64,000 bases of DNA from an uncultured bacterium (GTDB lineage Bacteria; Planctomycetota; UBA1135; UBA2386). A model generated the notes under the pieces. The model made no database searches, was not told the DNA's origin, and was given only the letters and a program-made list of their open reading frames with translations. Within the stretch, counting starts at the first letter, position 1; each line of letters begins with the position of its first letter. Made by a program: the position numbers and the translations under genes. The DNA is taken from assembly GCA_937906475.1 (NCBI GenBank), contig CALCZA010000114.1, positions 80,024 through 144,023 on the forward strand. Direction: 5' to 3'. Below, one piece after another: positions 17,811 to 26,003 of this stretch.

Positions 17811-19053
17811 GCAGGATGCCGCTCAGCAGGGAAGTAAGCAGGTCGAGCGTGTCCACGACTTCGCCGGCAAGCTGCAGCAGCCGAGCATGTGGCCGAAGGT
17901 TGTCGACTACGTGAAGTGGCAGCGCGCGCTGCGCAAGGCGCAGGCGGAAGGCAAGCAGTTGCCGGAGATGCCGGACCTCGCGCCGCTCTCGATCAACCTC
18001 GACCTGACCACGGCGTGCAACTTCGCGTGCGACCACTGCATCGATTGGGACATCCTTAACGGCAAGGAAAAGCACGAGGACGAACAGCTTCGCGTGTCGA
18101 TCGAACGCATGGCCGAACGTGGTCTGCGCAGCGTGATCTTGATCGGCGGCGGCGAGCCGACGCTCTACCCCGGCTTCGTCAACTTCGTTGCGTTCTTGAA
18201 GAAGCTCGACCTGTCGGTGTCGGTCGTCACTAACGGCAGTCGCGGTGACCGCATCTTGCAAGCTGCACCGCACTTCACTAAGGGTGACTGGGTGCGCTAT
18301 TCGCTCGATTCGGGCAGTGACGACGTGTTCCAGCGCATGCATCACCCGGCGAAGAAGTCGCTGACGCTCGATGAGATTTGCAGTTGGACTCCGAAGATCA
18401 AGGCCGCGAACCCCGATCTACAGATGGGCTTCTCGTTCGTTATCACGTGGGTTGGTGGCAGTCGTGGCGAAGTGAAGATTGTCGAGAACATCCACGAGAT
18501 GGTCTTGGCGAGTAAGCGCGCCTCTGATGCGTTGTTCGACTACATCTCCTTCAAACCGTTCCTCGAACGGCAAGAGGATGGCGCCGAGGTTATGGATCCC
18601 AACAAGACGGAGGCCGAACTGCAGGCGGTTGTGTCGCGCATCCAGGCCAACCTCGAAGAAGCGCGAGCATCGGTTCGCGACGACTTCCGCGTCTTGGCGA
18701 GCACCAACCTGCGCGTGTTGATGAGTGGCACTTGGCAGGACTACACCAAGCAGCCAAAGGTGTGCCACATGCAGATGCTGCGCCAGGTAGTTACGCCACT
18801 GGGCACCTACAACTGCCCAGCGCACCGCGGCGTGCAGAAGGCGATGCTCGGCGACAAGGATGTCTGGGCCGTGCCGCCAGCCGCTCAGCACAAGACCACT
18901 CGCTTGCTCGATACGTTTGATGCGAGTGTCGAGTGCGGCGAAGTGACGTGCCTTTACAACAGCACGAACTGGTGGCTGGAAGAACTCGTCAACGCCAGCG
19001 CTGACCTGCCAGAGGTTGCGCCGGGTCCTGAACAGCGCGACTGGTTCTTGTAA
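17737..19053 (+). CDS. Radical SAM protein with SPASM-like C-terminal cysteines
   Basis: 438 residues from the GTG at 17737; this overlaps the Gfo/Idh gene by 74 nt, and later starts (GTG 17791, TTG 17797, or the Met at 17887) are possible. The cluster motif CNFACDHC (Cys94, 98, 101) is CX3CX2C, followed by VILIGGGEPTLYPGF, the glycine-rich SAM-binding strand. The C-terminal part contains CHMQMLRQVVTPLGTYNCPAH and a further ECGEVTCLY, consistent with auxiliary Fe-S binding (SPASM/twitch type). Such proteins make radical modifications of peptides or small molecules. No precursor peptide or partner other than the Gfo/Idh enzyme is nearby, so the product is unknown. Confidence 0.83.
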   Translation: MNESTPSTPSPSGSGSTPVSLPNCEQDAAQQGSKQVERVHDFAGKLQQPSMWPKVVDYVKWQRALRKAQAEGKQLPEMPDLAPLSINLDLTTACNFACDHCIDWDILNGKEKHEDEQLRVSIERMAERGLRSVILIGGGEPTLYPGFVNFVAFLKKLDLSVSVVTNGSRGDRILQAAPHFTKGDWVRYSLDSGSDDVFQRMHHPAKKSLTLDEICSWTPKIKAANPDLQMGFSFVITWVGGSRGEVKIVENIHEMVLASKRASDALFDYISFKPFLERQEDGAEVMDPNKTEAELQAVVSRIQANLEEARASVRDDFRVLASTNLRVLMSGTWQDYTKQPKVCHMQMLRQVVTPLGTYNCPAHRGVQKAMLGDKDVWAVPPAAQHKTTRLLDTFDASVECGEVTCLYNSTNWWLEELVNASADLPEVAPGPEQRDWFL

Positions 19054-19239
19054 GCCGGTTTCGTCCTTGCGGCGTTGCCATGCGTGCTCGCGTTGCTTGG
19101 CAGTTGCCGCGCCGCGGTCGTGTTTGTTGCGACCTGCAGGCTCCCGTGGCGAAGTTTGACCACGCTGTGGGGCTCCCAATACAGGGAGCGGGCGGCGATG
19201 ACTTCGCCATTGTGGCTAGGCCATCGCTCTTCGTCGCGA

Positions 19240-19290
19240 CTAAAGCGTGCCGAAGAACAGCTCGACGCCGTTCGCGGTCAGCATGTTGGT
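19240..19290 (-). pseudogene. Decayed tail of a secreted protein carrying the shared C-terminal module
   Basis: Read on the minus strand, the bases before a TAG at 19240-19242 translate as TNMLTANGVELFFGTL-stop. This parallels the end of the neighbouring protease (ANIVTSNGLELSIGDV) and the SNGL/SNA endings of three other proteins here. The two DNA stretches also align (ctcgacgccgttcgcggtcagcatgttgg against ctcgagaccattcgaggtgactatgttgg). Upstream the frame soon hits a stop, so only the last 16 or so codons remain, apparently from a partial duplication. Confidence 0.5.
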
Positions 19291-19314
19291 ACTGTGCTTG
19301 GCACAGTACCAACA
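19284..19314. terminator. 14-bp perfect hairpin between convergent genes
   Basis: TGTTGGTACTGTGC-TTG-GCACAGTACCAACA: a perfect 14-bp stem with a 3-nt loop, between the convergent radical-SAM and protease genes. There is no T-run, but the stem could terminate or protect transcripts from both sides. Confidence 0.6.
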
Positions 19315-19357
19315 AACTCGAGTTCCGCCTTAGCGGGGAGCTTGGCGGTCGAGTTGT

Positions 19358-21724
19358 CTAGACGTCACCGATCGACAACTCGAGACCATTCGAGGTGACT
19401 ATGTTGGCTGCGTTGATGTTCAGCGCTAAGACAGCCGACTGGTTGAACACCTTCGAGCCGACCAAGGTGACAGTGTTCGGGACCGTGAGCGGCGTGAAGC
19501 CAGTGCCACCGATGACTGGAATCGAAGTTGCCACCGTCAATTGTTGGTAGGCACGGCAACCAGGCATGCCGAGGAAGGTCAAGTCGATCCCGCCGATGAT
19601 TGGGTTAAGCGACAGGATCGACAAGGCCGCGACCGTCCCGGTGGGGACATTGGTCGTGAGCAGGGTGATGGTCGAGCCGAGAACCGGACGCGCTGTTGAG
19701 TTGAGCGTGACGTGCGGTGTGCCTGACGCGCCGTTGCAGACCGAAACGCTGCCGTTCAGGTTGGCTGAGATATCCATGCTGCCTGGGTTGGCTGCACCGC
19801 TGCCTAGCGAGAAGCCAACGAGATACGCGTTGCCACCCGAGGCCACCGATTGGTAGATGTAGTGGACATCACCGTTGGCCCAGAATTGGGCCTGGAACGT
19901 CGCCGTCGAGTTGCTGTTGTAGTACTCAACGCCGTTCCAGGTGATCACCACGCGGCTTGAATTGGCATTAACGTGAACGTCACCACTGCCAGCCTGGTTG
20001 GGGCTCAAATCGTGCCACATGGGGCACCAGCGCGTTGCATCAGCGAGCAGGTCGGCAACATCTGGAGTCCATGCAGTTCCGTTGCTTACCGTCGAGATGA
20101 ACCCGTTGGAGCACACGTGCAGGGTGTTGGCTGTGCCGCCCGGGTATGGTAGCGAGAACGGAATCGACTGTGCGACTTCATCATCATCACCAAGGGAGAT
20201 GACGCCACCCGACGGCGCAATCCAACTGCCTTGGCCGGAGACCAGTGAGTAGGACGTGCCATCGAAGTCGAGCGTGAGTGACGAGTTGCCAAGGTCGAAG
20301 CCGGGCGTTTCGTAGAATGCCTCGTCGCATGCGATGGCGGTTCCGCCACAGCCACTGCCGATCGCGGTAGACGTGGCCAACGTGCCGGATCCCGAGGTGT
20401 CGAGCGTCAATTGGCCAGTGCCGATCGGATCGAGCCAGTTTGATAGGCGGTTGGAGTTGCTGCCGCCGCCGGTCCACGACGTGCGCAGGCGACCGTACCA
20501 GTCGGACGCGTTGTTGCCACAAGCGGCACCGCCGCCGTGCAGTTGGCCGATGATGCGGTGGTCTTGGTCAAACAACGGCGAGCCTGACGAACCGGGTTCG
20601 GTCGTGCCGGTATCCCAGTCGACCACGCGCACGTGGTTGGCGTTGGCGTTCTGGGAGTTGCTGCCGTAGGAGGTGAACTGCACTGGAGCCGTCTCGAACG
20701 AGATCTTCTTGGAGTCACCGCTCGGGTGGTGGATGGCGACGGCCGAGGAGGCGGTCGCGGCGCTGCGGTTCCAGCCAGCGTAGGTGACGCCCCAGGCTGC
20801 GTTCGGCGTGCTGTTGAGTTCGACCAGCGTGAAGTCCGACGTGTTCCAGCCGGCACGCAGGGTCGAGCCGACCGTGAATTGGTTCAGCGGCGCGGAGTTG
20901 CTGCCGCAAGTTACGGCATCGTAGTTCCAATAGCAGACCAGCGAGCTAGCCTGTGACGAACCGACGCCACAGTGGTAGGCCGTCAGGAAGAAATTACGGC
21001 CATCGTTGGCCGTGTTGTTGATCATGCTGCCGCTGCAGAACAGCGAACCGCCGGTCGAGATCGCGGCGGAGGCGGAAATCTCACCCGCCCAACCAGCGCC
21101 CTGCGGGCAGTTGACGTCGACATTGCACGAGCCACTGCCGTCGTTGTTACTGAGTGCGGTCGCGCCGGCACCGAAGAAGCGGTAGCCGGAACCAATATGG
21201 CTCATGTTGAGCAGCAGTTGCGGCTTGAGTGCGGTTTGCACGTAGACCTCACAGATGATCCCGGCACCAATGACAACCGGAGTCCAGAACTGGCCGGTCG
21301 GTTGGTGGTCGGTGCTGTCGAACGGCCGCACGATGCTGCGGTAATCGGTGCTGTAGACCTGCATACGGGCACCGGCCGGCATGAAGAAGGCCGTGAAGCC
21401 AAGGTTGACGTGCTCGGCGTCCGGAGACTTGATGCGCAAGCGCCACAGGGACCAGTTGTCGTCGAGTTGCTCCCACGTGCCGTGCGTCAAAGGCGAGATA
21501 TTGACGGCATTCGGTACCGCATAGCGGGCCGGTTGGCCGTTGGCCGCGCGGTTCGTGTCTTCGATGGATAGCGTGTTGCGGTCCAGAATTGGAACGCCGT
21601 AGCTGGCGACCGTGCCAATGGGGAGGGCGTTTGGATGGATCCTGCCGACGGGTTGGGCCGTTTGAGCAAAGGCGGGAGAAACGAGAAGAACCGCCAGGAG
21701 AGCGGCAGGCGAGTGGCGATGCAT
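19358..21724 (-). CDS. Secreted lysyl-endopeptidase-like serine protease with C-terminal beta modules
   Basis: 788 residues with signal peptide MHRHSPAALLAVLLVSPAFA. A propeptide-like domain (about 30-190) precedes a trypsin-fold domain (about 195-430) similar to Achromobacter lysyl endopeptidase. The triad is His251 (FLTAYHC), Asp297 (WNTSDFTLVEL) and Ser380 (PGSSGSPLF), with paired cysteines (CNVDVNC, LFCSG, HCG, VCYWNYDAVTCG, GGAACG). After it come a beta domain like those of 'nidogen-type' repeats (about 450-650) and a C-terminal module ending TSNGLELSIGDV. Expected to be secreted and to cleave after Lys or Arg; specificity is not proven. Upstream lies an 8-G tract (21749-21756). Confidence 0.87.
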   Translation of the reverse strand: MHRHSPAALLAVLLVSPAFAQTAQPVGRIHPNALPIGTVASYGVPILDRNTLSIEDTNRAANGQPARYAVPNAVNISPLTHGTWEQLDDNWSLWRLRIKSPDAEHVNLGFTAFFMPAGARMQVYSTDYRSIVRPFDSTDHQPTGQFWTPVVIGAGIICEVYVQTALKPQLLLNMSHIGSGYRFFGAGATALSNNDGSGSCNVDVNCPQGAGWAGEISASAAISTGGSLFCSGSMINNTANDGRNFFLTAYHCGVGSSQASSLVCYWNYDAVTCGSNSAPLNQFTVGSTLRAGWNTSDFTLVELNSTPNAAWGVTYAGWNRSAATASSAVAIHHPSGDSKKISFETAPVQFTSYGSNSQNANANHVRVVDWDTGTTEPGSSGSPLFDQDHRIIGQLHGGGAACGNNASDWYGRLRTSWTGGGSNSNRLSNWLDPIGTGQLTLDTSGSGTLATSTAIGSGCGGTAIACDEAFYETPGFDLGNSSLTLDFDGTSYSLVSGQGSWIAPSGGVISLGDDDEVAQSIPFSLPYPGGTANTLHVCSNGFISTVSNGTAWTPDVADLLADATRWCPMWHDLSPNQAGSGDVHVNANSSRVVITWNGVEYYNSNSTATFQAQFWANGDVHYIYQSVASGGNAYLVGFSLGSGAANPGSMDISANLNGSVSVCNGASGTPHVTLNSTARPVLGSTITLLTTNVPTGTVAALSILSLNPIIGGIDLTFLGMPGCRAYQQLTVATSIPVIGGTGFTPLTVPNTVTLVGSKVFNQSAVLALNINAANIVTSNGLELSIGDV

Positions 21725-22110
21725 TGAGATGAGCTTGTGGCGGTGGTTGGGGGGGGCGACGATTATGACGGTGCCAAGCCCGGGTCAGGTTCCGTTGAGG
21801 TCGTTACCAGTGCGACAACGAGTAGTCGCTAAGACCCTGATTCTACTAGCACAAGCGTAACTCGTCGATGTGGGCCGCTGTGTGGTATGCGGTCGGGCGG
21901 GGCCCTTTACCGTGTTCCTAGGCCGGTTGCAGGTTGTCGGCGTTCGCCCAGGCGGCCTGTTCGCCCAATCACATCGGGGCTGGAGTCGGTTGCCCTGCAG
22001 GCTGTAGATCGAATGCGTCGGCCAGTGCGAAACGAGACAGATGCTCTGGATCCGGCTGGCCAGGGTCGCTTCCGCGCGCCTGGTCGCTACGGTGTTCCGC
22101 CCGATCGCTC
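21725..22110. other. Divergent intergenic region, no gene seen
   Basis: 386 nt between the secreted protease (minus) and HtrA-like gene (plus). It contains a run of eight G at 21749-21756 close to the protease start. In-frame upstream codons of the HtrA-like gene translate to a Cys/Ser/Arg-rich segment with no signal peptide, so they are treated as leader rather than coding. Confidence 0.45.
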
Positions 22111-23508
22111 ATGAGCTACCCCCAAGTCGTTCGCGTCTACAGTACTTACCAGGACCCCGACTATGAGTGTCCGTGGCAGAGCGTCGCTCCGCGCGGCAGC
22201 ACTGGATCTGGGGTCGTAGTCGGCCCCGGACGGATCCTGACGGGTGCCCACGTGGTGGCCAATGCCACCTTCGTGCAGGTTCAGAAGCAGAGCGATCCCA
22301 AGAAGGTCACGGCGCGCGTCTTGGCTATTAGTCACGACTGCGACTTGGCATTGCTTGAGATTGTCGACAAGTCGTTCGCGCGCGGCATCAAGTCATCCGT
22401 TGTCGGGGACTTGCCGAAGCTGCGCGATGCCGTTCAGGTGGTTGGCTATCCGATCGGCGGCGAAGAGGTGTCGATTACCGAAGGCGTCGTGTCGCGCATC
22501 GAGGTGCAGCGCTACGAGCACAGCCAGCGGCATCTGTTGGCGGTGACCGTTGACGCCGCGATCAACGAAGGCAACAGCGGTGGACCGGTGTTCGCGCGCG
22601 GCAAGATCGTTGGTATTGCGTTCCAGGCGATGCCCGATGCCGAGAACGTTGGCGAGATGGTGCCGGCGTCGATAATTCGTCGCTTTCTCGATGGCGTGAA
22701 GAAGAAGAAGCTGCCGGACGTTCCCGGCATTGGCATCACGACCCAGCCACTCGAGAACCCGGCGCTGCGCAAGTATCTGGGCATGAAGACGCGTGATAGC
22801 GGCGTGTTGCTGACGGCTGTGCAATACGGATCGAGTGCCTGGGGCAAGTTCGCCGAGGGCGATGTATTGATGGAACTCGATGGCCATCGCATCGCCGACA
22901 ACGGCACGATTCGCTACCGCGGCCGTCACCGTTGCCAGTTCGATGCGGTGATCGGCGACTACCACTGCGGAGACGTCATCAAGGCGCGTGTGTTGCGCGC
23001 CGGCAAGTCGAAGAACGTGGCGTTGACGATGCAGCCGATGAAGTGGTTGGTGCCGCGCACCGAGTATGACCGGCGTCCAATGTGGTTCTTGTTCGGTGGC
23101 TTGGTTTTCCAACGCCTGACCGCCGAGTACCTACGCAATTGGGGCGAGCACTGGTGGGACAAGGCGCCCAAGGAACTGCTGCACAGTTACTACCACGGGT
23201 TGCGCTTGCCTGAACAACAGGAAGTCGTCGTGCTGGCGCAAGTGCTCGCCGATGCGGTCAATGTCGGCTACGAAGCGTTCCACAATGACAGTGTGGCCAG
23301 CGTCAATGGCGTGCCACCGGTCGACATGCTCGACTTCATCAATCGAGTCGATAAGGCAACCGGTGATGTCGTCATCAAGTTGTCGAGCGGCTCCACTGTG
23401 CTGCTCGACGCCGATCATGCGCGGGAAGCGGAAACCAGGATCGTGGATCTCTACCACGTGCCAGGAGACCGTTCGGTCGATCTGCCCAAACGTCGCCGCC
23501 GCCGCTGA
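22111..23508 (+). CDS. HtrA/Deg-family serine protease with PDZ domains, apparently non-secreted
   Basis: 465 residues from the ATG at 22111; the track start at 21934 adds 59 residues without homology or signal peptide. The trypsin-like domain has the full triad: His47 (TGAHVVANA), Asp78 (HDCDLALLEI) and Ser156 (INEGNSGGPVF). A PDZ domain follows (about 225-320: GVLLTAVQYGSSAWGKFAEGDVLMELDG), then a second divergent PDZ-like domain (about 330-450). This layout and the short N-terminus resemble the plant and bacterial Deg2/Deg9-type branch more than periplasmic DegP. Lack of a signal peptide suggests cytoplasmic quality control, though an unusual leader cannot be excluded. The C-terminus is basic (PKRRRRR). 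Confidence 0.85.
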   Translation: MSYPQVVRVYSTYQDPDYECPWQSVAPRGSTGSGVVVGPGRILTGAHVVANATFVQVQKQSDPKKVTARVLAISHDCDLALLEIVDKSFARGIKSSVVGDLPKLRDAVQVVGYPIGGEEVSITEGVVSRIEVQRYEHSQRHLLAVTVDAAINEGNSGGPVFARGKIVGIAFQAMPDAENVGEMVPASIIRRFLDGVKKKKLPDVPGIGITTQPLENPALRKYLGMKTRDSGVLLTAVQYGSSAWGKFAEGDVLMELDGHRIADNGTIRYRGRHRCQFDAVIGDYHCGDVIKARVLRAGKSKNVALTMQPMKWLVPRTEYDRRPMWFLFGGLVFQRLTAEYLRNWGEHWWDKAPKELLHSYYHGLRLPEQQEVVVLAQVLADAVNVGYEAFHNDSVASVNGVPPVDMLDFINRVDKATGDVVIKLSSGSTVLLDADHAREAETRIVDLYHVPGDRSVDLPKRRRRR

Positions 23509-23716
23509 CGTGCCAAGGGCAAAGCTTCGCTGCGTTGATTCGCGCATGTCCCGCCTCGGCTTGGCTATATCGGTCGACGCGCACCTGCCGAGTTCGATCT
23601 ACCAGGCAGTGGCGATGCCCCGCGATTGTTGATGAACCGTGCCTTGGCGTTCACGAACCTGAAGAAGCTGAGGGCAGAGACGTCAGCTTCGTTGCGTTCC
23701 TGGACTGTGGCCACAA

Positions 23717-23732
23717 CGCCGATCTTTCGGCG
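23717..23732 (-). terminator. Short hairpin downstream of the sialidase gene
   Basis: CGCCGA-TCTT-TCGGCG, a 6-bp GC-rich stem ending 15 nt past the minus-strand sialidase stop, between convergent genes. No T-tract. Confidence 0.4.
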
Positions 23733-23747
23733 GTTGAGTCTCCGTAG

Positions 23748-26003
23748 CTAGAAGATTACCAGTTCGGTCGCGTTGCTAGTCGTGAACCCAGTCGCGGCAC
23801 CGGGATCCAATAAGAACGCCTGAGCGGTCAACGTCGATGGTGGCAACGTCGCCGGTAGTGCGAGCGGCACGTCGAAGCTGCCGTTGCCCGCACCATTGCC
23901 GTGCATGACGAACAACGGCAACGTGCCGAGTAGTGGTAACACGTGAACCGTGCATGGGCCAAGTGGCGCCGTTCCGACCCCCGTGCCAAGGCCTATCGTC
24001 GCGAGTGTTGCGCCAAGACCCTGAGACAACTGCAGCGTTACGACGCCACCTGGAGTTGGGCAGCCGTAGGTGCTCAGCGTTGGGGCGAATCCGCCCGAGC
24101 CAGCGCAACCGCTGCCGTAGAGGCTGCCGTGCGCGCCGTTGCCGAGGCAATCGCGATGATCGCTGAGCCATTCCACTGTCATCGCCGTGAACGCAATGCG
24201 CGAGTAGCCCGATGCCTCATACAACAGCCCGAGCCGATGCTCATCGGCGAGTGCGAGGCAGCTGTAGGCATAGAAGCCGACGTGGATCATTTTGGATTCG
24301 GTCCATGTGGCACCGTCGTCGTAGCTCAGATGCACCGTGCCGTTGCTGCGGCTGCCCTGTGAATTGGGGCCGGCGTAGGCGATGCGGTTGCGATAGCCGT
24401 CGAGCGGATCGGTGAAGCGCAGCACGCTCGCCATTACCTGCGGTTCGTTGAGCTTCGCATCTTCGCTCATGGGCATGAAGGTGGCGCCGCCGTTGACGCT
24501 GACCGCCGTCTTGCGATGGCGCGTGCCGCCGTTGCTGCGCGAGTTGAGTAGCACTGAACCATCGCTGCGTTCGACAAACTGTACTTCGTTACCTTGGCCG
24601 GGAGTCTGCGTGTCATCCACTAACGTGCCGTAGTTCCACGTGGCGCCGCCGTCATCGCTGAAGACGGCGTAATTCCACCAGTGACCCGAGGTGTCGAGTT
24701 GGTTGAACGGGAACAGGATGCGGCCAGCGTGCGGTGCGCGGCGTTTTTGGATGCCGATGCCCGGGCCACTTGCGACCGCTCTCGCCTGCGTCGGTCGCTT
24801 GACCTGCGCCGTGATCTCAACAGCTGGTGACCAGGTCAATCCGTCGTCGTCACTGTGCATGAGGAACGAACGGCAGATGTTGTTTCCGGTCAGGCCTGGC
24901 ACGACGCAGTTGGTGTGGCAGCCGGTCGGAAAACGTTGATACATCAGCAGCACTCGACCAGCGTTCGGCCCCGATTCAATCTGCACGCAGCACGGGTTGT
25001 TGAGGCTGTTGGTGCCGTCGTCGTGCAATACCTGCAGTGCATTCCAGGTCTGACCGGCATCGGTGCTGCGTCGCAACACCATGTCGTTCTGAGAGTGGTC
25101 GTTGAGGCTTTGCCGGCCTTCGGCGAACGCTAGCAGCACCCCGGATTGCGTGCGCAGTAGTGCCGGAATACGAAACGCTGGGTAGCCGTTGCCGCCAAGG
25201 AAAACATCGGTCGCCGCTGGTTCCGTTGGGGGTGTGACTACTGGATAACGAGCCAGTAGATAGCCCTCAATGTCCTGTTGTTCGCTCGTCGTCAGTGCAC
25301 GCGAGTAAACCAGCATCTCAGCGATGTCGCCGATCAACGCATTGCCAAGCGTGTAGCGCGCGCCAAGCGTCAGGCCACCCCATGGCGTGATAGCGCTTGG
25401 GCCTGCATAGATCGATGTGCCGTTGACGAAGTGCTCGAGTTGGCCTGCGGCAAACGTCACGCTGTGCACCTGGAACACGTCGTGATCGACGCTTGGCCCA
25501 GTCGCTGCCGCTCCCGCGTAGGTGTGCCACTGGTTGAGGCTGGACGTCTGGCCGGTGAAAACCGCGTTGCGATTGGTGGCGGCCGTGCCGTCAAATACGT
25601 AGCCGCCATCTGCCGAGCGCACCCGTGCCACGAAGAACACCGTTTTTGCGCCGGCTAGCGTGCCGAACTCGTTGCTGTCGTTCGACCAAAGATAGTCGTT
25701 ACCGTCGAACTCGACGGCTGGTGGGCGATGTGTTTTGCCAAGACGGAACGTCGGTTGGCGCAGACTGCTTGCGTCGGCGCGCACGAGGTCGCGCTGGTTG
25801 CTTGATAGGTCATCCCATCGCACGACCGCGCTGCCGTCGATGGGAGTCATCAGCGAACTGACTCCTTGCCATGCTGCATACCATGCGTAGAGATCGGCGT
25901 GCGCGGCATCCGGTTGCCCGTTCGCCGCGAGTAACCCCTGGCCACGCAGGATTCCTCCCATCGCGGCGATCACTAACGCGCACAGCCAAATCGAGACCCG
26001 CAT
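23748..26003 (-). CDS. Secreted sialidase (GH33-type) with N-terminal LamG-like domain
   Basis: 751 residues from the ATG at 26003, which overlaps the upstream gene's stop (TAATG). The signal peptide is MRVSIWLCALVIAAMGGILRG. A LamG-like domain spans about 55-250 (VEFDGNDYLWSND, IGDIAEMLVYSRALTTSEQ). The six-bladed propeller then starts with FRIP (277-280), the canonical sialidase motif whose Arg binds the sialate carboxylate. At least four Asp boxes follow: STDAGQTW, SDDDGLTW, SDDGGATW, SYDDGATW. The last 120 or so residues are the module starting YGSGCAGSGG and ending TTSNATELVIF. Expected role: release of terminal sialic acids from glycans outside the cell. Confidence 0.9.
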   Translation of the reverse strand: MRVSIWLCALVIAAMGGILRGQGLLAANGQPDAAHADLYAWYAAWQGVSSLMTPIDGSAVVRWDDLSSNQRDLVRADASSLRQPTFRLGKTHRPPAVEFDGNDYLWSNDSNEFGTLAGAKTVFFVARVRSADGGYVFDGTAATNRNAVFTGQTSSLNQWHTYAGAAATGPSVDHDVFQVHSVTFAAGQLEHFVNGTSIYAGPSAITPWGGLTLGARYTLGNALIGDIAEMLVYSRALTTSEQQDIEGYLLARYPVVTPPTEPAATDVFLGGNGYPAFRIPALLRTQSGVLLAFAEGRQSLNDHSQNDMVLRRSTDAGQTWNALQVLHDDGTNSLNNPCCVQIESGPNAGRVLLMYQRFPTGCHTNCVVPGLTGNNICRSFLMHSDDDGLTWSPAVEITAQVKRPTQARAVASGPGIGIQKRRAPHAGRILFPFNQLDTSGHWWNYAVFSDDGGATWNYGTLVDDTQTPGQGNEVQFVERSDGSVLLNSRSNGGTRHRKTAVSVNGGATFMPMSEDAKLNEPQVMASVLRFTDPLDGYRNRIAYAGPNSQGSRSNGTVHLSYDDGATWTESKMIHVGFYAYSCLALADEHRLGLLYEASGYSRIAFTAMTVEWLSDHRDCLGNGAHGSLYGSGCAGSGGFAPTLSTYGCPTPGGVVTLQLSQGLGATLATIGLGTGVGTAPLGPCTVHVLPLLGTLPLFVMHGNGAGNGSFDVPLALPATLPPSTLTAQAFLLDPGAATGFTTSNATELVIF

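Larger units (their letters stand above)
19054..19357. other. Convergent intergenic region with module remnant and strong hairpin
   Basis: 304 nt between the radical-SAM stop and the stop of the minus-strand protease. It holds the decayed C-terminal tail (19240-19290) and the 14-bp hairpin (19284-19314), listed separately. The rest shows no gene. Confidence 0.5.

Noticed and set aside
23632-23751. 39-codon ORF (MNRALAFTNLKKLRAETSAS...) after the HtrA-like gene
   Set aside because: No start signal, no recognisable family, and it ends within the convergent sialidase 3' end.
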